Source: Pseudorhodoplanes sinuspersici (GTDB taxonomy: Bacteria; Pseudomonadota; Alphaproteobacteria; Rhizobiales; Xanthobacteraceae). Taken from it: 64,000 nucleotides of DNA. The notes beneath the pieces are model-generated. The model was given only the letters and a program-made list of their open reading frames with translations, was not told where the DNA came from and did not search any database. The position numbers and the translations under genes were made by a program. Where the stretch lies: contig NZ_CP021112.1 of NCBI RefSeq assembly GCF_002119765.1, positions 1,358,501 through 1,422,500 of the forward strand. Direction: 5' to 3'. Below are positions 17,952 to 25,597 of this stretch, one piece after another (the first letter of the stretch is position 1; every line of letters starts with the position of its first letter).

Positions 17952-19250
17952 ATGCCTTCAGCAAAATCAGCCAAATCGTCGGCGAAAGCCGCCGCCGCCA
18001 AATCCGCCGTCACCAAGACAGCCCCCGCCAAAACTGCACCCGGTCTGGCAGGCGCGCTGAAGAAAGACGATCACGTCTTTCTGGTCGATGGCTCGTCGTA
18101 CATTTTCCGCGCCTATCACGCGCTGCCGCCGCTCAACCGCAAATCGGACGGGCTGCAGGTCAACGCCGTGCTCGGCTTTTGCAACATGCTGTGGAAGCTG
18201 CTCCGCGACATGAAGCCGGAGGAGCGGCCAACCCATCTCGCGGTGGTCTTCGACAAATCCGAAAAAACCTTCCGCACCGATTTCTATCCCGACTACAAGG
18301 CGCACCGTCCTGACGCGCCGTCCGATCTCATCCCGCAATTCCCGCTGATCCGCGAGGCCGTCCACGCCTTCGACATTCCCTGCCTCGAACAGGCGGGCTA
18401 TGAGGCCGACGATCTGATCGCGACCTATGCACGACTCGCCTGCGAGGTCGGCGCCAGCGCCACCATCGTCTCGTCCGACAAGGACCTGATGCAGCTCGTG
18501 ACCGACTGCGTCATCATGTACGACACGATGAAGGACAAGAAGATCGGCGTCGCCGAGGTGATCGAGAAATTCGGCGTGCCGCCGGAAAAGGTCATCGAGG
18601 TGCAATCGCTGATCGGCGATTCCACCGACAACGTGCCCGGCGTGCCCGGCATCGGCGTGAAGACAGCGGCGCAGCTCATCGGCGAATTCGGCGACCTGGA
18701 AACGCTGCTCAGCCGCGCGAACGAAATCAAGCAGGAGAAGCGGCGGCAGACGCTGATCGACAATGCCGAGCAGGCGCGGCTGTCGAAACGGCTCGTCACC
18801 CTCGATCAGAATGTCGATCTCGAAGTGCCGGTCGAAGACCTCGCCGTGCACGAGCCGGACTACAAGAAGCTGATCGCATTCCTCAAGGCGATGGAGTTCA
18901 CCACGCTGACGCGGCGCGTTGCTGAAGCGTCGGAAATCGACGCCAGCCAGATCGAGCCGGATGCACGGCTGAGTGCCGGTGCGCCGCCGCTTCCTCCGGT
19001 GCGGCCGGAGGATGGCGCAGTCTCAGCGGCGCCGGGCGGGGTCATGTCACAGGCGACCCCCACCCGGTCGCCTTCGGCGACCACCCTCCCCCTTTCAGGG
19101 GGAGGGATGAACCGGAGCAAGGGGGGAGGGGGGCAGCGGAGCAAGCTGTTTACACTCCGATTTCACTGGCCGAAGTGCGGCTCGCAAAGCTCAAAGCCAT
19201 CCCGTTCGACCGCAGCAAATATGAGGTCGTGCGCGATCTCGCCCGCCTGA
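17952..19250 (+). CDS. polA: DNA polymerase I, 5'-nuclease part (frameshifted from the rest)
   Basis: N-terminal part of DNA polymerase I. After an Ala/Lys-rich leader of about 35 residues, the 5'-3' exonuclease domain is complete: FLVDGSSYIFRAYHALPP, VFDKSEKTFRTDFYPDYKAH, EADDLIATYAR, SSDKDLMQLV and IGDSTDNVPGVPGIGVKTA. Genuine homology ends near residue 345 (SQIEPDARLS, about 18980). Beyond that the frame translates a repeat (TPTRSPSATTLPLSGGGMNR) and runs out of frame with the polymerase part, which is two frames away. One extra base in the G-runs at 19121-19133 would join the two parts. Confidence 0.88.
   Translation: MPSAKSAKSSAKAAAAKSAVTKTAPAKTAPGLAGALKKDDHVFLVDGSSYIFRAYHALPPLNRKSDGLQVNAVLGFCNMLWKLLRDMKPEERPTHLAVVFDKSEKTFRTDFYPDYKAHRPDAPSDLIPQFPLIREAVHAFDIPCLEQAGYEADDLIATYARLACEVGASATIVSSDKDLMQLVTDCVIMYDTMKDKKIGVAEVIEKFGVPPEKVIEVQSLIGDSTDNVPGVPGIGVKTAAQLIGEFGDLETLLSRANEIKQEKRRQTLIDNAEQARLSKRLVTLDQNVDLEVPVEDLAVHEPDYKKLIAFLKAMEFTTLTRRVAEASEIDASQIEPDARLSAGAPPLPPVRPEDGAVSAAPGGVMSQATPTRSPSATTLPLSGGGMNRSKGGGGQRSKLFTLRFHWPKCGSQSSKPSRSTAANMRSCAISPA
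19045..19135. repeat. Palindromic repeat, family C, inside polA
   Basis: Contains ggtcgcc-ttc-ggcgacc (19066-19082) and ccctccccc-tttc-gggggaggg (19084-19106), then the G-runs at 19121-19133. It is the same type of sequence as the intergenic elements at 9216 and 16366. It lies between the nuclease and 3'-5' exonuclease regions of polA, exactly where the reading frame changes. Confidence 0.8.
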
Positions 19251-21058
19251 AGGCCTGGATCGCGCGCGCGATCGATGTCGGACAGGTCGCGATCAATACG
19301 CAGACCAATTCGCTCGATCCGATGCAGGCGACCTTGTGCGGCTTCTCGCTTGCGCTGACACCGAACGAAGCCTGTTACGTGCCGGTCGCCCATCGCGAAA
19401 GCGGCGAAGGCCAGGGCTTGTTCGATGCCGGCATCCTTCCGCATCAGATCGCGGAAAAAGACGCGATCGATGCGATCAAGCCCCTTCTTGAAGATCCCGG
19501 CGTTCTCAAGATCGGCCACAACCTCAAATTCGATTGGCAGATCTTCGCGCAGCGCGGCGTCGTGACAGCGCCTTATGACGACACGTTGCTGATGTCCTAC
19601 GTCGTCGATGCCGGCCGCACCGACCACGCCGTCAGTTCGCTGACGCATCGCTATTTCGGACACACCGTGATCGACTTCAACGAGATCACCAAGTCCGGAA
19701 AGACCAGGGTCACCTTCGATTGCATCCCGATCGAGAAGGCCGCCGAATTCTCTGCCGAGGATGCAGATGCAACCTTGCGTCTGTGGCATGTGCTGAGAGC
19801 CCGCCTTGCCGCCGATCGCATGGTCAATGTTTACGAGACCTTGGAACGGCCCCTGGTCGCCGTTCTCGGGCGCATGGAAGGTCGCGGCATTTCCATCGAC
19901 CGGCCGACACTGGCGAAACTCTCCAGCGAGTTCGCCGCCGAAAGCCTGCGGCTCGAAGGCGAGATCCAGAAACTCGCCGGCATGCCGCTCAATCCCGGCT
20001 CGCCGAAGCAGATCGGCGATGTGCTGTTCGGCTCGCTCGGTTTACCCGGCGGCACCAAGACCAAGACCGGCGCATGGTCGACATCCGCACAGGTACTCGA
20101 CGAACTTGCCGAACAAGGTCACGAACTGCCACAGAAGATTCTCGACTGGCGGCAGGTCTCGAAGCTGCGCTCGACTTACACCGATGCCTTGCCAACTTAT
20201 GTCGATCCGAAGACGCATCGCGTGCATACGAGCTACGCGCTCGCGGCAACGACCACCGGCCGCCTGTCGTCGTCCGAACCGAATTTGCAGAACATCCCGA
20301 TCCGCACCGAGGCTGGCCGCAAGATCCGCAAGGCCTTCGTCGCGCAGCCCGGTCACAAGCTTGTCTCGGCCGACTACTCGCAGATCGAACTGCGTCTTCT
20401 GTCCGAAGTCGCCAACGTGCCGGCCTTGCGCCAGGCCTTCAGGGACGGCACCGACATTCACGCGATGACGGCGTCGGAAATGTTCGGCGTGCCAGTGAAG
20501 GACATGCCGGGCGAAATCCGCCGTCGTGCGAAGGCGATCAACTTCGGCATCATCTATGGCATCTCCGCTTTCGGTCTTGCCAATCAGCTCGGCATCGCCC
20601 GCGAGGAAGCCGGCGCTTACATCAAGAAATATTTCGAGCGCTTCCCCGGCATCCGCGATTACATGGATGAGACGCGCGACTTCTGTAGAGAGCATGGTTA
20701 TGTGCTGACGCTGTTCGGTCGCAAATGCCACTATCCGGATATCCGCGCGTCCAATCCCTCGGTGCGCGCGTTCAATGAACGCGCCGCGATCAACGCCCGC
20801 CTGCAAGGCTCGGCCGCCGACATCATCCGCCGTGCGATGGTGCGGATGGACGACGCGCTGTCAGATGCCAAGCTAAAAGCGAGAATGCTGCTGCAGGTGC
20901 ATGACGAACTCGTCTTCGAAGTGCCGGACAAGGATGTCGAAAAGACATTACCCGTGGTGAAGCGCGTGATGGAAGACGCCCCGCATCCCGCCGTGCAGCT
21001 CCACGTTCCGCTCGCCGTCGAAGCCCGCGCCGCCGACAACTGGGACGAGGCGCATTGA
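19175..21058 (+). CDS. polA: DNA polymerase I, exonuclease-like and polymerase part
   Basis: C-terminal two thirds of DNA polymerase I (627 aa as read from GTG 19175; the frame is open further upstream through the repeat). Polymerase motifs are intact: motif A SADYSQIELR near residue 398, motif B RRRAKAINFGIIYG near 449, motif C LLQVHDELVFE near 573. The 3'-5' exonuclease-like domain has lost its metal ligands: the usual DTE reads NTQ in AINTQTNSLDPM, and the ExoIII Tyr reads Phe in FSAEDADATL. Proofreading is therefore probably absent. No good independent start or ribosome site is seen, so it is likely one gene with the upstream part. Confidence 0.9.
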   Translation: MRLAKLKAIPFDRSKYEVVRDLARLKAWIARAIDVGQVAINTQTNSLDPMQATLCGFSLALTPNEACYVPVAHRESGEGQGLFDAGILPHQIAEKDAIDAIKPLLEDPGVLKIGHNLKFDWQIFAQRGVVTAPYDDTLLMSYVVDAGRTDHAVSSLTHRYFGHTVIDFNEITKSGKTRVTFDCIPIEKAAEFSAEDADATLRLWHVLRARLAADRMVNVYETLERPLVAVLGRMEGRGISIDRPTLAKLSSEFAAESLRLEGEIQKLAGMPLNPGSPKQIGDVLFGSLGLPGGTKTKTGAWSTSAQVLDELAEQGHELPQKILDWRQVSKLRSTYTDALPTYVDPKTHRVHTSYALAATTTGRLSSSEPNLQNIPIRTEAGRKIRKAFVAQPGHKLVSADYSQIELRLLSEVANVPALRQAFRDGTDIHAMTASEMFGVPVKDMPGEIRRRAKAINFGIIYGISAFGLANQLGIAREEAGAYIKKYFERFPGIRDYMDETRDFCREHGYVLTLFGRKCHYPDIRASNPSVRAFNERAAINARLQGSAADIIRRAMVRMDDALSDAKLKARMLLQVHDELVFEVPDKDVEKTLPVVKRVMEDAPHPAVQLHVPLAVEARAADNWDEAH

Positions 21059-21068
21059 TCCTATTCGG

Positions 21069-21163
21069 CCTCATCCTGAGGAGCATCGCGAAGCGATGCG
21101 TCTCGAAGGATGGGGCCGCCCCTCGTCCTTCGAGACGGCGCTACGCGCCTCTTCAGGATGAGG
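21069..21163. repeat. Palindromic repeat, family E (cctcatcctgagg type)
   Basis: Ends cctcatcctgagg and cttcaggatgagg are inverted to each other, with inner inverted segments tctcgaagga / tccttcgaga. It lies directly after polA. It is a type of interspersed palindrome often seen between genes in this bacterial group. Confidence 0.75.
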
Positions 21164-21196
21164 GCGGAGTTAGCTCAACAGAAACGAAAGTGAAGA

Positions 21197-21901
21197 ATGT
21201 CCTCCCTCTCCGCCTTTCCCATCACCAAACGCTGGCCCGCCAAACATCCCGATCGTCTGCAGCTTTATTCCTTTCCGACGCCGAACGGTGTGAAGGTGTC
21301 GATCGCGCTGGAAGAGATCGGCCTTCCCTACGAGGCCCATACGGTCAATATCGGACAGAACGAGAGCTGGACGCCGGAATTCCTCTCGCTCAATCCGAAC
21401 GGAAAAATCCCCGCGATCGTCGATCCGAATGGTCCCGGCGGCAAGCCGCTCGGCCTTTGGGAATCCGGCGCGATTCTTGGCTATCTCGCCGGCAAGACCG
21501 ACAAACTGATCCCGCATGATCCGGCGCGGATGATCGAGACCATCCAGTGGGTGCATTTCCAGATGGGTGGCATCGGCCCGATGTTCGGTCAGGTCGGATT
21601 CTTTCATAAGTTTGCCGGCAAGGACTATGAGGACAAGCGGCCGCGCGATCGCTACGTCAACGAATCGAAGCGCTTGCTTGGCGTGCTCGAAGGCCGATTG
21701 AAAGGCCGGCAATGGATCATGGACGATGACTTCACCATCGCCGACATCTCGATGCTTGGCTGGGTGCGCAATCTCGTCGGCTTCTACGGCGCGCGTGAGC
21801 TGGTCGAGTTCGACAATCTCAAGGAGGTTCCGGCCTGGCTTGAGCGCGGCCTTGCGCGACCGGCGGTGCAGCGGGGGCTTGAGATTCCGAAGCGGCCTTA
21901 G
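21197..21901 (+). CDS. Glutathione S-transferase family protein (YfcG/Ure2p-like)
   Basis: Cytoplasmic thiol enzyme, 234 aa. The N-terminal thioredoxin-like domain has LYSFPTPNGVKVSIALEEIG, with the TPNGxK active-site pattern of YfcG-type disulfide-bond oxidoreductases, and LNPNGKIPAIVDP plus LWESGAILGYLA for glutathione binding. The C-terminal helical domain includes FTIADISMLGWVRN, the N-capping box. It lies between two repeats and shows no operon partners. The natural substrate is unknown. Confidence 0.9.
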   Translation: MSSLSAFPITKRWPAKHPDRLQLYSFPTPNGVKVSIALEEIGLPYEAHTVNIGQNESWTPEFLSLNPNGKIPAIVDPNGPGGKPLGLWESGAILGYLAGKTDKLIPHDPARMIETIQWVHFQMGGIGPMFGQVGFFHKFAGKDYEDKRPRDRYVNESKRLLGVLEGRLKGRQWIMDDDFTIADISMLGWVRNLVGFYGARELVEFDNLKEVPAWLERGLARPAVQRGLEIPKRP

Positions 21902-21903
21902 GT

Positions 21904-22033
21904 CTCGTGTCCCGGGCGCGGCGCAGCATATCATGATGCGCCGCAGACCCGGGACCATCTGGCCTGCGTCGGTCCCAGATCAGCAGCGCATCACTTCGCT
22001 TCGCTCCATGCTGCGCAGCATCCGGGACACGAG
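21904..22033. repeat. Palindromic repeat, family F
   Basis: 130 bp between convergent genes with perfect 12-bp ends ctcgtgtcccgg / ccgggacacgag and further inner inverted segments (gcgccgcagacccggga, tgctgcgcagcatcc). It may also serve as a two-way terminator. Confidence 0.75.
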
Positions 22034-22040
22034 AACACAA

Positions 22041-22718
22041 TCACACCCACACGCTCATCTCATCCAGCGCCTTCTTGGTAATCACCGGCACCTGGCAATC
22101 ATCCACCGGATAGCCTGTGACAAGGAGGATGTAAGCCTTCTCGCTGTCGGGGCGGCCGCAGATCTCGTTGAGAAAACCCATCGGCGACGGCGTATGCGTC
22201 AGCGTCGCGAGCCCGGCATTGTGAAGCGCGGCAATCAGAAAGCCCGAAGCAATACCGACCGATTCCGGCACATAATAGTGCTTCACCTTCTCGCCATCCG
22301 GCCCCATGCCATAGCGCTGGCCGAAGATCGCGATCAGCCAGGGCGCCGTTTCGAGAAACGGCTTTTCCCAATCGGTGCCGAGATGACGCAGCGCACCGAG
22401 CCACTCCTCGCCCGCGCGTCCGCTGTAAAAGGTTTTCTCTTCTTCCTCCGCGGCGATGCGGATCTGCGTCTTGATCGCCGGATCGGAGATGCACACGAAG
22501 GTCCAGGGCTGCTGGTTGGCGCCCGATGGCGCCAAAGCCGCTGTGCGGACCGCATTAGCGATGATCTCGCGCGGGACCGGCCGGTCACTGTAGTCGCGCA
22601 CGGTGCGCCGCCGCGCCATCATGGCGAGAAAGTCGCGCGAGCGCTGTTCCATGTCCTCGAGCGACATCTCCCGGAACTGAAGCGGCTGGTAGATTGGATC
22701 CTGTGCGGTCTCGGCCAT
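22041..22718 (-). CDS. Nitroreductase family protein, iodotyrosine deiodinase-like
   Basis: FMN-dependent oxidoreductase of 225 aa from ATG 22718. FMN-binding landmarks are [20 protein letters not shown] and [19 protein letters not shown], the pattern shared with bacterial iodotyrosine deiodinases (RRTVRDFSDRPVP / [10 protein letters not shown]). Further features are a lid region with Tyr/Glu ([11 protein letters not shown]), [25 protein letters not shown] (split for length) and a C-terminal LLVTGYP. A dehalogenase or nitroreductase role is inferred only from the family. It is divergent from pyrE. Confidence 0.87.
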   Translation of the reverse strand: MAETAQDPIYQPLQFREMSLEDMEQRSRDFLAMMARRRTVRDYSDRPVPREIIANAVRTAALAPSGANQQPWTFVCISDPAIKTQIRIAAEEEEKTFYSGRAGEEWLGALRHLGTDWEKPFLETAPWLIAIFGQRYGMGPDGEKVKHYYVPESVGIASGFLIAALHNAGLATLTHTPSPMGFLNEICGRPDSEKAYILLVTGYPVDDCQVPVITKKALDEMSVWV

Positions 22719-22844
22719 GGCTGTTTCCACTTTGAAATTTTCGGCAATGAATGGGGGAAAATCGCCCCGTCCGCCAGCCGCAAATTGGCGAGGCCGACGC
22801 AATGGTGCTACTCAGACCGAAATCGCAGCGATTAAAGGCTTCTC

Positions 22845-23408
22845 ATGTCGGCTTCAGACTCCCGCGCCCGCCTTCTCGACATCATCCGCAAGCGGTCGTT
22901 TGGCCGCGGCGAAATCACCCTCGCTTCGGGCCGCAAGAGCGATTTCTATTTCAATCTGAAGCCGACCATGCTGGACGCCGAAGGCGCGGCCCTCCTCGCT
23001 GAACTGACCCTGGATGCACTGCAGGGCGAGAATATCGACTATGTCGGCGGCCTGGAAATGGGCGCAGTGCCGCTCGCCGGCGCCATCGCCCAGCTCAGCT
23101 TCATGCGCGGCAAGCCGATCCAGGCGTTTTTCGTGCGCAAGAAGCCGAAAGAGCATGGCGCGCGTCTGTCGGTCGAAGGGCTCGCCCCGGGCGAAACGCT
23201 GGCCGGCAAGCGTATCGTCATTGTCGAGGATGTGACCACCACCGGCGGCTCGGCGATCAAGGCGGCAGAAGCGGTCCGCGACGCCGGCGGCAACATCGTC
23301 ATGGTCTTCACCATGGTCGACCGGCAGGAAGGGGCGACCGAAGGCTTCCAGGAAGCCAAGCTGCCCTTCCGTTCGCTCTACACTGCGTCGGAATTCCTCA
23401 AAAATTGA
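22845..23408 (+). CDS. pyrE: Orotate phosphoribosyltransferase
   Basis: Joins orotate with PRPP to orotidine-5'-phosphate in de novo pyrimidine synthesis; 187 aa. The PRPP-binding signature [19 protein letters not shown] lies near residues 123-141. A flexible-loop segment [16 protein letters not shown] and the N-terminal [19 protein letters not shown] complete the active site. It is a free-standing gene with a short gap to a DUF2865 gene. Confidence 0.96.
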   Translation: MSASDSRARLLDIIRKRSFGRGEITLASGRKSDFYFNLKPTMLDAEGAALLAELTLDALQGENIDYVGGLEMGAVPLAGAIAQLSFMRGKPIQAFFVRKKPKEHGARLSVEGLAPGETLAGKRIVIVEDVTTTGGSAIKAAEAVRDAGGNIVMVFTMVDRQEGATEGFQEAKLPFRSLYTASEFLKN

Positions 23409-23576
23409 GAGACACCGGTCACGGCGCGTTTACAGACGACCTGTATAGTTTCAACCTTCAGTGAACCACGGCCAATAGCCACTATTGGGTCTGGCTGACG
23501 CAACCAACGTCGTGTTTGGTGCGTTTGCGAGTGTGGTCTTCAGACAGTGAAGGGGGCCCGTCCCGTGGGTCGATTG

Positions 23577-24302
23577 ATGTCTGTTCAGCGCTCTCCATTC
23601 TTATCAGGCACTGTGATCGCGGCCATATTGGTTGCCTTTTCACCTGCTCCCGCATCCGCTCAAAACCTGTTCGATCTATTCTTTGGCGGTATGCGCCGCG
23701 CCATGGCACCTTCAGGCTCCTATGCCGACCCTCGCCAGGACGGACGCGTGACGCGTTTACGCCATAACAGCGGCCCCTATGTCGGTGGCGGCGGCGTCGC
23801 TTATTGCGTGCGCCTCTGCGACGGCCGCTATTTCCCGATCACCTACAACACCCGCAATGCCGCTGACATCTGCAACTCGTTCTGTCCGGCATCGCCGACC
23901 AAGGTTTTCAATGGCAGCGGCATCGATCATGCTTATTCGCCAGAGGGCAAACGCTATTCGGACATCCCGAATGCGTTCGTCTATCGCGCCAGACTGGTGA
24001 AAGATTGCACCTGCGACGGCAAGAGCCCGACCGGCCTTGTGCGGCAGGATGTGAATGATGACGACACCTTGCGTCAGGGCGACCTCGTTGCGACCAGCAA
24101 AGGCCTGATGGCCTATCGCGGCGAGAGCCGCAACGTGGCGCAATTCTCACCGATCAATCCCTCCAGCTTCTCTCCGGCGATGCGCAAACAATTGCTGGCG
24201 ACTCGCGTCGAGCCTAACCGGACAGCAGAAGAAATGAAGGGCGCGGATGAAGCGGCCATCGTCAGCCGCAATATCGACCAGCGCAATCAGGCTGCAAGAT
24301 AA
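23577..24302 (+). CDS. DUF2865 domain-containing exported protein
   Basis: Predicted periplasmic or surface protein of unknown function, 241 aa from ATG 23577. An in-frame GTG at 23547 would add 10 residues. The signal peptide is SGTVIAAILVAFSPAPASAQ. The mature part starts NLFDLFFGGMRR and contains the Cys-rich DUF2865 core (YCVRLCDGRYFPI, CNSFCPASPTKVF, DCTCDGKSP), suggesting disulfides. It ends in a charged tail. The family is common in this bacterial order and has no assigned function. Confidence 0.82.
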   Translation: MSVQRSPFLSGTVIAAILVAFSPAPASAQNLFDLFFGGMRRAMAPSGSYADPRQDGRVTRLRHNSGPYVGGGGVAYCVRLCDGRYFPITYNTRNAADICNSFCPASPTKVFNGSGIDHAYSPEGKRYSDIPNAFVYRARLVKDCTCDGKSPTGLVRQDVNDDDTLRQGDLVATSKGLMAYRGESRNVAQFSPINPSSFSPAMRKQLLATRVEPNRTAEEMKGADEAAIVSRNIDQRNQAAR

Positions 24303-24303
24303 G

Positions 24304-25410
24304 TCACGCTTTTCCGGCCAATGCTTTGACGACGTCTTCCGCCAGCGACAGCGAAGACGTCAGTCCCGGCGATTCAATTCCGAACAGATTCACAAGGCCG
24401 GGCATTCGGTGCTCTGCCGGGCCTGCGATCATGAAATCGGCCGCGGGCTCGCCCGCTCCGGTCAGCTTCGGACGAATGCCCGCATAATCGGGAACGAGCG
24501 AGCCGTCCGGCAATCCCGACCAATAGGTGCGGATGCGTGCATAGAATGACGCCGCCCGCGCCGGATCGACTTCGTAATTCTCCTTGTCGATCCATTCGAC
24601 ATCGGGACCGAACCGCATCCGCCCGGCCAGATCGAGCGTGACATGCACGCCGAGGCCGCCATCAACCGGCGTTGGATAGATCAGCCGCTTGAACGCCGGT
24701 CGCCCGGCGAAACCGAAATAATTGCCCTTCGCCAAGACCTGTTTGGGAATCTGCGCCAGCGGATAGCCCTCGATATTGCGCGCCACTGCTTGCGCCGACA
24801 GTCCGGCGGAATTGATCACCGCATCGACGTCGAGCGTACCCGGCTCGCGCCCACCGAAATGTACGCGCCATCCGTTCAGCATCGGCGTCAGCGTCTCGAC
24901 CGGCGTCTCGAACGCAATCACGCCGCCATGCGCTTCGAGATCGCCCTGCAGCGCGAGCATGTAGGCATGGCCGTCGATGATGCCGGTTGTGGGCGAGACC
25001 AATGCTGCGATGCAGGTCAGCTCCGGCTCGAGATCGCGCGCCGCATTGCCGCCGATCAGTTCGAGCTCTTCGACGCCATTGGCAATGCCCTGCTTGTGAA
25101 TGGCTTCCAGGCGCGAGCGCTCGGCCTCATTCGTCGCAACGATCAGTTTGCCGCAGCGGCGATGCGGCACGCCATGTTCGGCGCAGAAGTCGTACAGCAT
25201 CCGATTGCCGCGCGGACAATGCTTCGCCCGCAGCGATCCGCTCGGATAATACATGCCGGCATGAATGACCTCGCTGTTGCGCGAGGAAATGCCGGTGCCG
25301 ATGGCATCGGCCGCTTCGGCGACGATGACATCGTGTCCTTTCAGAGCCGCCTCGCGCGCAATCGCAAGTCCGACCACACCCGCGCCAATGACAAGAACCT
25401 GCATAGACAC
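24304..25410 (-). CDS. lhgO: FAD-dependent oxidoreductase, L-2-hydroxyglutarate oxidase/dehydrogenase-like
   Basis: DAO-superfamily flavoprotein of 368 aa that probably oxidises L-2-hydroxyglutarate to 2-oxoglutarate. The N-terminal FAD site is VLVIGAGVVGLAIAREAALKG. The family region SSRNSEVIHAGMYYPSGSLRAKHC (24 residues, positions about 42-65; key parts are the HAG and YYP motifs) is followed by CGKLIVATNEAE. The C-terminal FAD region has LFGIESPGLTSSLSLAEDV. The stop lies one base after the convergent DUF2865 gene. Symbol assigned by similarity only. Confidence 0.8.
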   Translation of the reverse strand: MSMQVLVIGAGVVGLAIAREAALKGHDVIVAEAADAIGTGISSRNSEVIHAGMYYPSGSLRAKHCPRGNRMLYDFCAEHGVPHRRCGKLIVATNEAERSRLEAIHKQGIANGVEELELIGGNAARDLEPELTCIAALVSPTTGIIDGHAYMLALQGDLEAHGGVIAFETPVETLTPMLNGWRVHFGGREPGTLDVDAVINSAGLSAQAVARNIEGYPLAQIPKQVLAKGNYFGFAGRPAFKRLIYPTPVDGGLGVHVTLDLAGRMRFGPDVEWIDKENYEVDPARAASFYARIRTYWSGLPDGSLVPDYAGIRPKLTGAGEPAADFMIAGPAEHRMPGLVNLFGIESPGLTSSLSLAEDVVKALAGKA

Positions 25411-25597
25411 TCAAAAAATGATCCGCTCTGCCAAGCCATACAAGCTTTGTGACAGCGAGAGAACCGGCTTGAGAGAATAGGCTCGGCCGACTGCCATCGG
25501 CGCGGCACAATGTCTCGCAGCTTCCATTCATGGAACATTCAAGCCCGAAAGCGCTTTCTTGGCATCGGGGCGACTGTTCGACCGGGGACCGTGACCG

